From contig CM076142.1 of NCBI GenBank assembly GCA_038025085.1, positions 29,841,001 to 29,905,000 on the forward strand: DNA of 64,000 nucleotides, read 5' to 3'. This DNA comes from Tetragonia tetragonoides (taxonomy: Eukaryota; Streptophyta; Magnoliopsida; Caryophyllales; Aizoaceae). The notes under the pieces were generated by a model. That model was given only the letters and a program-made list of their open reading frames with translations, searched no databases and was not told where the DNA came from. The position numbers and the translations under genes are program-made. Of this stretch, positions 11,534 to 23,884 are shown in pieces; positions within the stretch are counted from its first letter, which is position 1; every line of letters begins with the position of its first letter.

Positions 11534-14500
11534 AGCTTCTCTTCTAGAATGTGAGGGGGCTTAATAAGCCCCAGAAGCAACGGGAGGTAAAAAAGTTCAT
11601 TCTTAAGCATCGTATCTCCTTTGCTGTCTTGGTTGAAACTAGAGTAAAAATTGCTAAAATGAGTAAAGTAGTTGCACATCTACTCAATACTTGGTCTTAT
11701 TTCTGTAATCATAGTCATTCTAATAATGGGAGAGTTTGGTTGCTATGGGATCCTTCTATATTGAAAGTTCACATTGAACATACAACTGATCAGTTTGTTC
11801 ATGCTAGAATTAAGCTTCTTGCTGGTGACACTTTTCTTGTTACTGCTGTGTATGCTAGAAATTGTCCTATTGCTAGAGAAATTTGTTGGCAGGATATCAT
11901 TAATCTGAATGGCAACATTTCCTCTCCTTGGATTATTGGAGGGGATTTTAACTCCACACTACATATATCAGAGAGGTTGCAAGCAGGCCACATTTTCTCT
12001 GGGAATGATGAGTTACAGTTTTTATGTTCCTCTCTGGGAGTGGAGGATATCAGGAGCACAGGCTCTGAATTCACTTGGTGTAACAAGTAAAATTCTGAAG
12101 ATAGGGTATATAGTTAGATTGATCGTGTGCTTGGCAATGGTGACTGGATCTCTGCTTACCCTGCTGTTGAGGTTGAATTTCTGGCTCTCTGTATATCTGA
12201 TCACTCACCTGGGATTGTGCACTTTAAACATGATGACCAGCTTGGAAAAAAACCTTTTAGGTTTTTTAATGCATGGATCCAACATGAGTCTTATCATAAT
12301 GTTGTAGCTGAAGGTTGGAAATACACTGGAGTAGGGTCTTGCATGTATAGAGTTATTCAAAAGCACAAAGCTCTCAAAGCAAAACTGAAGGCTTCTGATT
12401 TATATTGCTCTAACATGGATTCTAGAGTTCAGACTGCTAGAACTGAGGTGGAACAGCTGCAGAATGCCCTCTCTCACAACCTGTTTGATTCTGATCTAAT
12501 TAAGAGAGGGCTGCTATTCTCAAACTTGAGAAGGTGTTGCAAATTGAGGAGCTTTATTTGAAACAAAAATCTAGAATTAACTGGGTTAAATCTGGTGATT
12601 CTAATACTAAATACTTTCATGCTTGTGTGAAGGCTAGGAGAGCTACAAACAAAATCATTTCAATACACACTAGTGAGGGTGTGAGAATTACCTAGTCTGT
12701 GGATATTCAGAAGGAATTTCAGCTTTTCTTTCAGAACTTAATGGGGTCAGCTGCAACAGAAATCCCTGCTATTGACCCTCAGATTGTTGCAAATGGGAAT
12801 GTTTTGTCTATTGAGCAGCAAATCAGCATTTGTGCTGATTTTTCCCCACAGGAAATTAAACAAGCATTGTGGGAGATGGATGGTGACAAGGCACCAGGCC
12901 CAGATGGTTATATAGTAGCATTTTATAAGGCATCTTGGGATGTGGTGGGACAAGATATTACACAAGCTATCCTGAGTACTTTCCACTCAGGTAAAATTCT
13001 CAAATCTCTGAACTGTGCCTCTGTAACTTTGGTGCCAAAAAAAGATAGCCCTATGTTTGTAAGTGACTATAGACCTATTGCATGTTGTAACATCCTCTAC
13101 AAAATCATGTCCAAAGAACTTGCAAATAGGCTATGTAGTGTTCTTGATAGCATTGTCAGTTCAGAGCAATCTTCTTTTGTCAAAGGCAGATTTATAGGTG
13201 ATAATATTGTATTGGGTCATGAGTTGATCAAATTCTATGGGAGGAAAGGGTTGTCTCCTCGCTGTATTGTAAAGGTTGACCCTAGGAAGGCTTATAACTC
13301 TATAGAATGGAGCTTTCTAGAGCAAGTATTGCTTGCACTCCAATTTCCCTTGAAATTTGTCAACTGGGTTAAAATGTGTATATGCACTGTTGGCTACTCT
13401 ATTCTGTTTAATGAAGTACCTATGCCACCATTTGAAGCCAAGAGAGGATTAAGACAAGGAGATCCTATCTCTCCTTATCTTTTTCTTATAACAATGGATT
13501 ATCTATCTAGATGCTTGAGAGAATTGAAGAATGTACCTGAATTCAGATTTCATTCCAGATGCAAGAAATTTGAGCTAGTTCATAGTATTTTTGCTGATGA
13601 CTTGCTTTTATTTTCAAGAGGGGATGTTACATCTGTGAAGCTCCTGTTTGATTAGTTCAAAATATTTTCTGCATGTTCTGGTTTATGTGCAAATACAAGC
13701 AAATCAAAGGTATACTTTGGTAGTGTGATGGAGAGTGACCAAAGAGCTATTCTACATTGTTTGGGAATGCAAACTGGAGAGCTCCCATTTCATTACCTTG
13801 GAATTCCTCTCACATCTAAGAGACTGAATATTGGGTATTATGACCCACTGATTCAGAAAATTACAAGCAAAATTCAGTCATGGACTACAAAATTTCTCTC
13901 GTATGCAGGGAGATTACAGCTGTTGAAGTCAGTATTGTTTGCAATGAACAATTACTGGACTCAATTCTTTCATATCCCCGTAGCTGTAATTCACAAAATA
14001 GAACAGTTATGCAGAAGATTCCTTTGGACAAGATCCTCTGACCCTAATAGTCGACCTTTGGTGGCTTGGTCTGACTTGTGTACCCCTGTTGTTCAAGGAG
14101 GGCTGGGAGTTTTTGATTTAACTTTATGGAACAAAGCTTCTCTTGGGAAGCTTATGTGGGATGTTCAGCACCATAAGGAGAAACTATGGGTGAAGTGGAT
14201 AAATGCATATTACATAAAACAGGGATCTTTTTGGGCTGCAAATAAACCTTCTCAAGTATCTTGGCTTATACCAAAAATCTTTGACTTGAGGAGTGAGTTA
14301 GCTGTGTCTATTTTGAATCAGGGAGCTGCAAAATACAAAATGAGTCATGTTTATAAATCTTTGTTACCTGCAGCAGCAAAGAAGCAATGGGATAGATTGG
14401 TCTGGTGTCCTTTAGCTTCTCCTAAATGGAGACTTATTCTTTGGTTGTGTATTTTGAATAGGCTGCCCACATGGAAGAACCTGCACAAAATTGGAGTTCA

Positions 14501-14888
14501 GGGGGCTAGTATCTGTGTTTTGTGCCATTGTGAAGAGGAAACCCAGGAACATCTGTTCTTTGAATGTCAATGCACACAACAGATTTGGAATAGTCTGCAG
14601 CAATGGCTGAAGCAATCTGTTACTGCGCCCTGCTGGACTGAATTGTTGTCTCAGGTCTGCATACAAGCCAGTAGCACAGCTATGCAAGCATAGGTGGGAG
14701 CTGCTATGTTCTCAGCTATGGTATATTTCGTATGGAAGGAGAGAAATGCTCGGTTATTTCAAGCACACAGAAGTGACTATAAAGCACTCACTAAGCAAAT
14801 CATATCCATGCTTCACATTCGAGGAGCTGCTTCTAGGAAAAAGAAAATTCAGGACTTTTTCCTTAAGAATCTGAATTTCTATATTTGA
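11530..14888 (+). pseudogene. LINE ORF2: endonuclease-reverse transcriptase
   Basis: Starts with the ATG overlapping the ORF1 stop. An AP-type endonuclease (11551-12090) shows NVRGLNKPQ, a GGDFN motif (about 11938-11955) and a late SDHSP at about 12197. RT (12699-13655) shows APGPDGY, GLRQGDPISPYLF and the catalytic FADD at about 13589-13600. A zf-RVT region (about 14400-14600) follows, with WKNLHKIGVQ and CVLCHCEEETQEHLFFEC. Breaks include in-frame stops near 11545, 12088-12090, 12115, 12693, 13653-13655 and 14691-14693, plus a frameshift near 12510. No RNase H is seen at the C-terminus. It would nick the target and reverse-transcribe LINE RNA, but this copy is dead. Confidence 0.9.
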
Positions 14889-15083
14889 GTCTTCAAGTAG
14901 TTGTGATGCTTAGATTTATTGTGTTATAAGCTTTACTCTTTTATTGCGTAATAGTCTTGTAATAGGGGAGTTAAGCTGTGTATTTGGTGTCTTTTGAGGG
15001 CAGTACTTATAGTGCTTTGTACACATTGAAAATCTGTTTTGGAAGTAAATAAAATTATCTTACTTTCCAAAAAAAAGAAAAAA
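14889..15083 (+). other. LINE 3' UTR and poly(A) tail
   Basis: A T-rich 3' UTR runs from the last stop to an AATAAAATTATCTTAC segment at about 15048, then an A-rich tract interrupted by one G. This is the expected 3' terminus of a retroposed LINE copy. Confidence 0.8.
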
Positions 15084-15608
15084 AAAAGTTACGATAGTAT
15101 GAATTTTTTCATATGTGTCATTTTTCGGGTAAGGATGTTCATTAATAATCATATTTTCCTACTCCTAAATCTCATGAGTTTAGCATTTTATTGTAATCTT
15201 CAATATTATATATTATAGATACGGGTTGTGCCCGGTAGTGGCAATTTTAGGTATCACGTCGGGTTGTTTTGAGTTGTGTAATAATTCGGTTTAGGATTTA
15301 TCGAATAGGTCAATTTTTTGCTCAATTAAATCAGGTCTCAGGTCAACTTTGGTCAGTGGAATGTAGATGTTGCTTAAATTTTTACTTGAATATTAATTTC
15401 GATGTCTGCTTACTTAAATTTTAAATTAGGTAGGATTTCAAATCATGTGATATTGATGAACTAAGCTTTAACTTTAGAGCTTATAAAGTTACGATATTAT
15501 GAATTTTTTCATATGTGTGTCATTTTTCGGGTAAGGATGTTCATTAATAATCATATTCTCGTACTCCTAAATCTCATGAGTTTAGCATTTTATTGTAATC
15601 TTCAATAT
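15084..15608 (+). repeat. 123-bp direct repeat flanking a copy of the foldback arm
   Basis: The sequence from AAAGTTACGATA to CTTCAATAT occurs at 15084-15206 and again at 15485-15608, with a two-base insertion and few substitutions. Between the copies lie TACGGGTTGTGCCCGG at 15220 and about 158 bp matching 10173-10330 of the upstream inverted repeat. The first copy abuts the LINE poly(A), which may reflect a large target duplication or a segmental duplication. Confidence 0.8.
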
Positions 15609-16714
15609 CTGATCATTTGGTTGTACTCGAGTAGATTTTGATCCACGGTTATTTCGCTTTTGGTACACTTTAGATTGGGTTTTATCAAATTTACGTCAAT
15701 TTGATTATTTGTATCAAGTTTGACCAGATTAGGTAGATTTTGGATAATACAGTTTTGATATATTTTGGGTAGCGCTGTCGCGCAGGTAGGGTACAATGAA
15801 ATTCAATTGGTTTTTCGTCGACCCGGTCGGATCTTGTTAGGCCTACTTAGTGACACCTCTCGGTGAATATATGGTAGCATACCATTAGCAAATTTAAGAT
15901 GGAAGATGCCAACCGTGAAGCATCTAGGATAAGCAGCAAATTTCGTTAGTTCACTGGCATGATTAGGATCTTTGATAGATTGTCCATGCTAATATAAATA
16001 GGCAACATGACATATGATCACATTGCCTAAGTCCCCTCTTCCATAAAAGAAATTAGACACCCCTAGCGAAACCATTAACACCAACAGAGAATTTAGAAGC
16101 CCTAATACAAACCATAATCGATCTAGTCAATAAACTGCTCAGGAAAGTCAAAAGCTTTTCTAGTGTAAGTATTCATGAAATTTGTAGGAGAGAAGTGCTT
16201 TCTTCCATAAGGTTAGTACGTTCTCTTAACTCTTTTAAACGCTTCTAAATTGTGTATGTAATGCTAATCTTGATTAGTTGATTGTGTAATGTCGGGCTCA
16301 AATAAAATAATTATTGCTCATCCAAACCCAACTCAAACAATATCCACTATATCAAATTTTCTGATTTAATTACAAGGTATTACTTTCGAAAATTGTGATC
16401 GACAACACAATGAATATAAAAACTCCCAATAACTTTTCCAAGATAACTAGATAAGTGCTTAAAAACATTTAATTCAAATTTTTATTTAATAGCCCTTGGT
16501 ACAAGGGCGACACACGCATAAACCGTGTGTGATATAAGTCAGCTGCTCATACAGTCTCGAGGTGACTACACAAGTACTGTAAGAGTTTCTCGCCAGTAAT
16601 TTTCATCCATGCCGTAGACCATAGGGAGAACACAAGAGAGAGATATGGAGAGGGAGCGGACGATGGGCAAGTCACGCGACTCACCAATATCGGAGAAAAT
16701 GTGGCGACAGTAGA
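15609..16714. other. Intergenic, no gene recognised
   Basis: AT-rich sequence without convincing coding potential. TAATATAAATAG at about 15991 looks like a TATA box followed by a leader-like segment (AAACCATTAACACCAAC), which could be part of an unrecognised LTR. Short minus-strand frames at 15602-15796 and 16547-16816 have no protein signature. Confidence 0.4.
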
Positions 16715-17279
16715 TGATGTGGTAGAATGCACTTTGTGAGACACAAAAAGGGGGGGTTGAATGGGTCTCCAATTTTCAGCTAATTTTTGTTTCTGATGGA
16801 AAATGATCAACCACATATAAGGACATTGTTCCCATGGTTGTTTCTATTAGACAGAATATAGTGCAAAACGTGATAAAATAGAGCAAAGTAGACACGATAT
16901 TTTAGCGTGGAAATCATCCAAACCAAGGCTCAATTTGGATGTAAAACCATGACCTACTGTTTAGTAAGATTTCTCAAATACTTCTCATTATTCGAACTCA
17001 TGTACATAGCTTATACTCCTAAGACTAAGTACACACGCACCAACAAGCTCTTGCTGGTCAAAGAGTTACTTCTCATTCACTTTAATGTATTTCACCTCCT
17101 TGTTACTCCACACACTCGATTTTGTGTTTTTCACCCACCAAGCCAACTCTAACTTGGATGTTAGCTGAACTACCTCAAGCTCGCTAATCTAAGCTACTTC
17201 ACACTCACTTAAATGTGTTTCACCTCCTTGTTACTCCACGCACTCGATCTTATGATTATTACTCACCAATTTAACTCTA

Positions 17280-17480
17280 ACTTGGATTTCCACCGAACTC
17301 CCTCAAGCTCGCAAAGTTCACAAACTTCTCCAGTTTTGAACTCACTCTTTTTACACAACTCCCTCAAGTTGGCAATGCTCACAAACTCCCTCAAGTTCTG
17401 AGCATACTCTTTTCCCACAACTCCCTCAAGCTAGCAAGGGTCACAAACTCTCTCAAGTTTTGAGCTCACTCACAAGCTAA
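17280..17480 (+). repeat. Degenerate tandem repeat inside the solo LTR
   Basis: Units built around CACAACTCCCTCAAGCTxGCAA and CACAAACTCxCTCAAGTTxTGA recur four to five times with a period near 55-60 bp. Related CTCACTT...TTTCACCTCCTTGTTACTCCA blocks recur at about 17075 and 17210. Confidence 0.65.
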
Positions 17481-17829
17481 CTCTAGCTTGAAAAACACTC
17501 TCAAAATGTAATAAAAATTGGCCTTTGGATGCTTCTAGAAAAGCTAATAAAATGTTACAAATAAATCCTAACTGCCAAAAAATCAGATATAAGAAGGGAA
17601 CAGTGCATGGGAACAAGGTTAGAAACTATTCATATTCACTAGAAAATAAATGACGATTCTACTCTCTAGTGAACAAGGAGGATTTTGGTTTAAAAGGTTT
17701 TCAATGAAGCATTGGGCTTTCCTCCTTACAAAATCAGTAGCACAAGCTCCCATTTATATAAGAGATGTCACAAGCACTTTATGTTAAAAAAATCAAAAGT
17801 AAAAAAACTTTAAAAATCAACTTTAGACA

Positions 17830-18050
17830 ATGCTAAAACTTTTATGTGATTTCTAGCCCACATTTGGGAGCCAAAGGTTGACTAAACCACCAGCCAAGAA
17901 TCTTTGCATTGGGTAGAGTTTAAAGCTTTTCGCATTTTTAATGAAAAAGTACAACAAGAATCTTTTGAAAACGGAATCTTAACCCTTGCTAATACTTTCT
18001 TCTGATCATAGGCCATATTTAGAGAGTCAAATGTTGGCCAAGAAACCAGA
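17830..18050 (+). repeat. Repeated block TGCTAAAACTTTTATGTGAT... in the solo LTR
   Basis: A ~60-bp block occurs at about 17831, in diverged form at about 17986, and again on the other side of element B at about 35425. All share TGCTAA, an AGGC/AGCC step, ACATT and an AAATG or AAAGG run. The three copies support the view that both flanks of element B belong to one LTR. Confidence 0.55.
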
Positions 18051-18054
18051 TGGG

Positions 18055-19599
18055 TGTAGACACCCTAATCGGTTCTCATCCCCTGACACCGCAACGCCCA
18101 ATGATGATAGTAATGGATTAACATGGACGTAAGTAGAAAAGGACATTGCTCGGAAATCTAGACTAAATTCCTTGAAACCTCAATCTTTGGATAACCCTTG
18201 TTATAAGGATTCCAACGCCTTTGACCTTGCCTCAATTAGGCACCCGGATCAAGAGATATCGCATCTTGAAGATTTGGGTCAAAACCGCTCAATCCCGACC
18301 CCCTGGGTCAGCCAAAGGGCAATTTCGTAATTTACAGAGCACCAAAGAGTCAAAAACCAAGGTCACGCGGGCGCCGTTAGGTCCAGCGGCTGACGCGACA
18401 TGTCTGGCGGCCAACGCGTGACAGCGGGGGCTATTAAGCCAGCTGTTGAGCCTCAGGGGCCCAGCCGCTGAGCCCCGGCGGCCACCGCGAGCCCCAGCTG
18501 CCCTCCGTGTGGCCGCTGAATCGGTTTTTTTTGCTGGGCCGAGTTTTGGCGCCGGGTTTCTTTCCCTGAGCCCCCAAATCTGTCCCCTAACTCTATGAAT
18601 ACTCCTCTTCACCCTCTTTGCAAGGGGGCAGTCAGTTCATAAATTTGAGAGCATTGAGAGCACATATTTTCCCCAAATCAAGAGAACTCAGAAACGTGAA
18701 GATTCAAGCAAGCAATACACCTAGCCTAGCACCCAAGATCGAAGATCAATTCCAATTCTACTAGTCCCATTCGAATAGAACGTCCATGTTAACCACCCTG
18801 AGGGCCTAATTCTTTGTTAAATCTCTTGTTTGCTGTTTATTAATCATGTTTTATTTAGCTTTTTATTATGGTTGAATAAATTTGTATGCTTTGAATTTTG
18901 TACATAATTATGCATGATTAGTTAATATAAAGTTTGCATCTTTTTATTAGTTTATGCAAGTTTGCATCTTTTCGTAGTTTTTGCATGCATATAGTAGCCT
19001 CCTAGGTTTATTTTAGCATAAAGTCACTGCCTTTGTATTATTATTATTCTTTTGAAGATACTAACGGTTTTTATTAATGTGCATATGCAATACATGGCGC
19101 GTTTAGCAAAGTTGATAGGTTGGAGCGTTAATTTAATGCTTTATACCATGTTTATGCTTGTCAATAGTATGCATGTAAATTGGATATAAATCGTGCAAAG
19201 TGATAACGTAGGTAATTTGGTTGTTCTTAACCCGCCTAGTTAATTTAGGATTATTGGACGACCGGATTTGTATGGAACCTTATAGCATAAATAAATACTT
19301 GACATGGATAAGCTTAGTAGAGGCCGTTAATACGGGCGATTTAGATGAGATTCGTTTTATTTATTTCGTACCTACATCCCCGAACTCAATATTTAGTCCC
19401 CATGGGCGTGAGTCCATTCCCAATAGGAATTGGATGCACTTTTGATGGTTTCCAATTGTTTCCTTAAAAATTGGTGGCGGCTTCTTATTTGCAAATTATT
19501 GTTCCTTATAATTAATTTGAATCGCATGTGGCATATATTTAAGAACCATTAATTCCAACTAAAAATCGAAAACGCGCCGGAAAGGCGAGGGTTCTTACA
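18055..19599 (+). repeat. 5' LTR of element B (1545 bp)
   Basis: Begins TGTAGACACCC like the LTR of element A and ends GGGTTCTTACA. A GC-rich segment lies at 18360-18510. The TATA position reads TATGAATA (18594-18601), whereas the 3' LTR has TATAAATA. Its R/U5 part resembles that of element A (for example GGACGACCGGATTTGTATGG at about 19256). Confidence 0.93.
18360..18601 (+). promoter_or_regulatory. LTR promoter region of element B, TATA box altered
   Basis: The GC-rich block contains CAGCCGCTGAGCCCCGG (about 18461-18477) and precedes TATGAATA at 18594-18601. Against TATAAATA in the 3' LTR this is one A-to-G change, expected to weaken initiation at this LTR. Confidence 0.6.
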
Positions 19600-19600
19600 G

Positions 19601-19618
19601 TGGCGACTTCACTGGGGA
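19601..19618 (+). other. Primer binding site of element B
   Basis: TGGCGACTTCACTGGGGA begins one base after the LTR end. It starts with TGG, the complement of the tRNA CCA end, and matches the PBS type reported for Tat/Ogre elements (tRNA-Arg; the identity here was not verified). Confidence 0.8.
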
Positions 19619-19619
19619 C

Positions 19620-20606
19620 TTAATAAGAGGATGTAATTCGAACACTTATCCATGTCAATGATTTATTTTTAGCTATTTGGTTCAATTACCGTACATGTTT
19701 GTTTTCTTTGCCTTTTGCATCCATATCATTCATATTGCATGCATTATCTTTGTAAGATGTCGAAAGACATCACCACACCATTATAGATCTACCCTTTGGA
19801 ACATTGTCTATGACTTAGGCCAGTGACTCACTCGGTCCGAATTACCTTTGCATATAGTCGTGTTTCACCCCATGACATTTACATGTTTCCATTCGAGATG
19901 TGTAAAACGGTACGTCTAGTCTTACTATGCACCCCATAGATGACAAAACGCATCCGGTCATGGGTTACCATATCCAACCATAGATTGTGTCAACTATTGC
20001 ATTATGTCCCATAGTCCATATCAAGGTGCTAATTGTTTTACTTGCCATATTATTATTAATTGTTTCCTTGCTATGTGATTAGTTTCCTTAGAATATTAGG
20101 ACTAGATCCCCCCTTAGGATTCTTTTATTGAGTCCTCGTTAGGGAAGGTTTCCCTTTTGTTTGCTTGTACGTTTGGTCAGGTTTACAAATAGAGTCTAGG
20201 ATCTTATCTTTTTAAAAAGCAGAATCCCTATATGACTCCGACGATGCTAGTGACCATGTTAGGAAGGCGTTCCTTTCCATAAGAATTAGATTGCATGCAA
20301 ATAACATATTCCCGTCAATGATCTTTCACCAAATAAAAAAAAGAGTCCAATTTCATTCCATATGCAAGTCAATAGTATTTCTCTTTTTTCTAAAAATTAG
20401 GGAATTTTATCCCATATGCAAGTCAAGAGTATTTATAATTCTAATAGACTAAAATATGCTACTTACATAAAATCGCGCCTTACCCAAAAGATCACCATGT
20501 TGAGGATTAGCCCTAGACTCTCTTCCCACATTTGTTTTAAAATAAAACTCTTTTTTTTTATGTGAAAGTTCCCATTTATTTTCTATTTTCTTAAACGGGC
20601 CTTTTT
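19620..20606 (+). other. 5' leader of element B
   Basis: Non-coding. The part at 19757-20005 is closely similar to the leader of element A, including GATGTCGAAAGACATC and the CATAGATTGTGTCAAC region. A T-rich stretch with AAGTCAAGAGTATTT-like repeats precedes gag, as in A. Confidence 0.6.
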
Positions 20607-22016
20607 ATGTCCAGAATTGGTAGAAGTAAAGATCCTGGTCCTAGGGAGGGGGAGAGAGACGAGTCCAGCAAGAGGTTAGTCCGCAAGTTGTCGTTCGAAC
20701 CTTCACCACAAGCACAGTTCGTGGGCCCTGTTTGGCTCGATTACCTTCGCACACCCCCACTGTCACCTCAAGCCTCACCACCCGGTTCACCTAAGTCCGC
20801 TATGTCTGGAGACGCTGAGAAAACCGCTGACCAAAAGATGGATGACCTGTTAGCCCAAATGGTCTCCATGAATGCTAGATTCACCGATATGGAAGCCCGT
20901 GTCGCCAAGTTGGATCCCCCTACTAAAGATGATGATGAGCCCAAGCCCGATGGGGAAAAGGCCGAACCCTCCACTAAAGAGGTCCAAGAGCTTCAAGCCA
21001 AGTTGAACAGGCTTGAATTTGTCTTAGGCAAGAGTCGTGTCTTCAACGACATGATCATCAATTCTGAAGGCTATGCTCCCCACATCAAGGGAAAATTGCC
21101 CACTAAGTTCTTCATGCCTGAAGTTCCCACATTTAAAGGAACCGACGATCCACAAGATCACATTAGAGCTTTTACTACTGCATTGGGCCTTAGAGGTATT
21201 GAACAAGAGCTGTATGTTCACCTCTTTCCCCAAACCTTGGATCCTGCTGTCAGGACCTGGTTCTTCAAGTTGCCCACCCAAAAGTTGGAAAAATGGGAAG
21301 ACCTATCCACACTATTCCTCTAGAGATATGCTGACAATGTCTTGTAACCCATGACATTAAGAGAGTTGGACATCACCAAGCAAGGTGACAAGGAAGGGTT
21401 CACTAGTTTCTTGAGAAGATGGAGGACTAAGGTAGCCGAAATGATTGATCGCCCATCTGAAAGGGATCAAATCAGAATGCTAGTCCAAAATTTGGCATCT
21501 GAGTACTGTGAACACATGAAGTTTCAACCCATAACCACCTATGCCCAATTAACTGAAGTGGGCATGGCCATTGAAGATGACCAACTCCAAAGGGGGAAGA
21601 ACAAGGTCACTTACAATAACAACACAAGCGGATATAAAGATAAGAAATACATTAATACCAACAATGCCTCCACAAGTAGAGGAAATGAAGTGAACGCCAT
21701 AGCTGATAGGCGTCCAAGAAGGTACACTCCCCTTGGGATGACTTATGTCAAAGCTCTAGATAAGTTAATCAAAGGAGAATATCTACATCCGATTGGGCCT
21801 ACTCCCGATCCACCTGTAGAGAAAAGGTCACCATATTGGAACGAGTCCGCATTCTGCAAATACCATAGGGGGCGTGGGCACGACACTGAAAAGTGTTACA
21901 CCCTCAAGGATAAAATCCAAGACTTGTTTGACAATGACACAATAACATTGCCTAAAGATGCACCACCGCCCAACAACAACAACAATCCCTTGGGAATTCT
22001 TTTGCCATTGACATAG
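20607..22016 (+). pseudogene. gag of element B, two in-frame stops
   Basis: Encodes the structural Gag polyprotein that forms the virus-like particle. A Ser/Pro-rich N-terminus is followed by a short coiled coil (EVQELQAKLNRLE, about residues 113-125), the capsid core (GKLPTKFFMPEVPTFKGTDD, then DHIRAFTTALGLRG) and a knuckle-like CKYHRGRGHDTEKC near 21855-21900. TAG at 21321-21323 and TAA at 21345-21347 interrupt the same frame; element A reads through at these points. The frame ends at 22016, after which pol continues in another frame, implying a further shift near 21990-22005, since Tat elements normally encode one gag-pol frame. The ATG at 20607 is the first in frame. Confidence 0.88.
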
Positions 22017-23009
22017 AAGAAGGGTTTGATCCCTCCTATTTGATCACACCTATTGGACAGGCCATACCATCGTACCCAAGCCCAAGATCCACGCTGGACG
22101 TCTGTGGCCTTTGGGATAGTGATGAGGAAGATAATGGGGCATATGCTGATCCAGAAGATGTATTGACTCCTCAAGTCCATGACATAGCTAATAGCAAAGC
22201 CTGGTATGATATCTCCGATGATGAAAAGGAAGAAGATGATAAGGCCCTAAACTATCTCACCAGATCAGGACGCCAATTCAGGCCCGAAAACATCTATATG
22301 GATCCATCTCAAATCCAACCTGTGGAGCCTGTAGCCATCCCCAATAGGGATTCGGCCCAAAGGGAAATGGCAAAAGAAGATGATGGGACCAATATCCTCA
22401 AGCAACTGCAAAGAACAAAAGCCGACATAACCATATGGCAACTGTTAACCACTTCTATCACTCATAGAAGAGCCGTGCTAGAGGCCTTGAACGCAACCAC
22501 TATTTCTCCAAATGCCAATCCTGAAGCGCTAGTCAACCTCCTGACCCAAGGAAAGTCATCCACGCCCATCACCTTTTCTGACAAAGACCTTCCACCCGAA
22601 GGTATTCACCACAACAAAGCCCTTTATCTTACTGTAATCTGTCAACAAAGACAAGTCCCTATGACTTTAGTCGACAATGGCTCTGCCGTAAATGTATGCC
22701 CCTTAAGGACTGCTGAACACCTCAAAATAGACTGCAACAACCTCGCGCATTCCGCACAAGGGTTAAGGGCCTACGATAATTCCAAAAGAAACGTATTGGG
22801 TACCTTCTCCATGAATATCAATATTGGGACCATCGAGAAAATGGTCCAATTCCATGTGATCGACATTCCAGCCACTTTCAACCTACTCTTGGGAAGGCCC
22901 TAGTTACACGGGTTAAATGCTGTAGCCTCAACCCTGCATCAAAAGGTAAAACTATCCTTGGCAGGATCCACCTTGGAGGTCTGCGCCGATACTATGGTAG
23001 CCCAGATTT
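22006..23009 (+). pseudogene. Retroviral-type aspartic protease region of pol (element B)
   Basis: The frame from about 22006 has an acidic linker (CGLWDSDEEDNG; later SDDEKEEDDKALNYL), then a protease domain. The active-site loop is VDNGSAVNVCP at about 22669-22701; DNGSA in place of D[ST]GA is the usual form in Tat-lineage elements. The flap and end are marked by FNLLLGRP just before TAG at 22901-22903. The same frame continues (ASTLHQKVKLSLAG) to a second stop near 23009-23011. It would cleave Gag-Pol, but the stops break the polyprotein. Confidence 0.85.
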
Positions 23010-23011
23010 AG

Positions 23012-23743
23012 AAAGCTCCAGTCCTAAAGATAGAGCATAATGAGCAAGACGAGGAGTTATGGGGTTTTGAGAAGATAGCCTTCATAAAAACAATAGAGCC
23101 CACACTCAATGTGAATGCTTTACTCGGAAAGCAAGGCCACTTCCTAGGCACCACTTTGGGCCCTCATCCCAAGGTAGCTCAAGCCTCTTGGAACACCAAG
23201 ATCAAAATTGATTTATTCGGGCTAGGCTACAGGCCCACAAGGCAAGAACTTAGGGCCTACATATCCAAAGTGATGGCTAAGAAAAGAGCCCGTGCGGCTA
23301 ACAAACCCGTTACACACAGCATGGATCCTTATCCCGTTACCCTCAACGGGCAATTCCTTCAGGAAGGCGACCCATATCCTTATTATGGATTCCCTGAACC
23401 ATACACAATCAACGGGATCTTAATGCCAGGCTTTGAGGCATTTCAAGACTGCTTCCTCATGAGTGAAGACACACCCATACCTCCTAATGAGGACCAATCC
23501 ACTAAAGATTGGGCTAATGACATGGCACCCAACGACTTTGGGCTTTTATTTGGCGAAGAGCGTCGTCAGTACGACGAGACAACTACCAAATTTCCCTTTA
23601 CTGTGCTTTTTAATGAAGGTTTCGATCCATCCAGATTGATTGCCCCAATCGGGCCTGACCGCACCACCTGGAAGCACGAGACGAATTGGACTCCAGTCAA
23701 GGGAGCCAAGTACAAGTTCACCATTCGCAACGGTCCTACATGA
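23012..23743 (+). pseudogene. pol linker with G-patch-like segment (element B)
   Basis: Same frame as the protease. It contains GLGYRPTRQELRAY, resembling the end of the G-patch-like module found between protease and RT in many plant Tat and related elements. Pro/Tyr-rich sequence follows (DPYPYYGFPEPYTINGIL). The frame stops with TGA at 23741-23743, directly before a stretch coding for Ser/Asp/Glu repeats (about 23750-23800). Its function in the element is unknown. Confidence 0.7.
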
Positions 23744-23884
23744 GGGCCCAATTCCGATTCTGAGTCTGATTCTGAGCCCGAGTCCGATTCCGAGTCTGTT
23801 ATCCTAGAAGTATCGGGTAGTCCACCCCAGTCTATTCCTACTAAGGTCCTTAGTGATGACCTCATTGATGTATTGTCCGCTTCT

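Larger units (their letters stand above)
10563..15083 (+). mobile_element. L1-type LINE, decayed, with poly(A) tail
   Basis: ORF1 (DUF4283 plus zinc knuckle), ORF2 (endonuclease, RT, zf-RVT), a 3' UTR and an A-rich tail at about 15068-15087 are in the usual order. The 5' boundary is not clear: coding begins at once after the inverted repeat, so the element is probably 5'-truncated. No target-site duplication was identified. Several stops and at least two frameshifts make it inactive. Confidence 0.88.

Noticed and set aside
19221..19445. 74-residue frame conserved in both LTRs of element B (also 34864-35088)
   Set aside because: Conservation is explained by the LTRs being copies of each other; it overlaps R/U5 and has no start context or domain.
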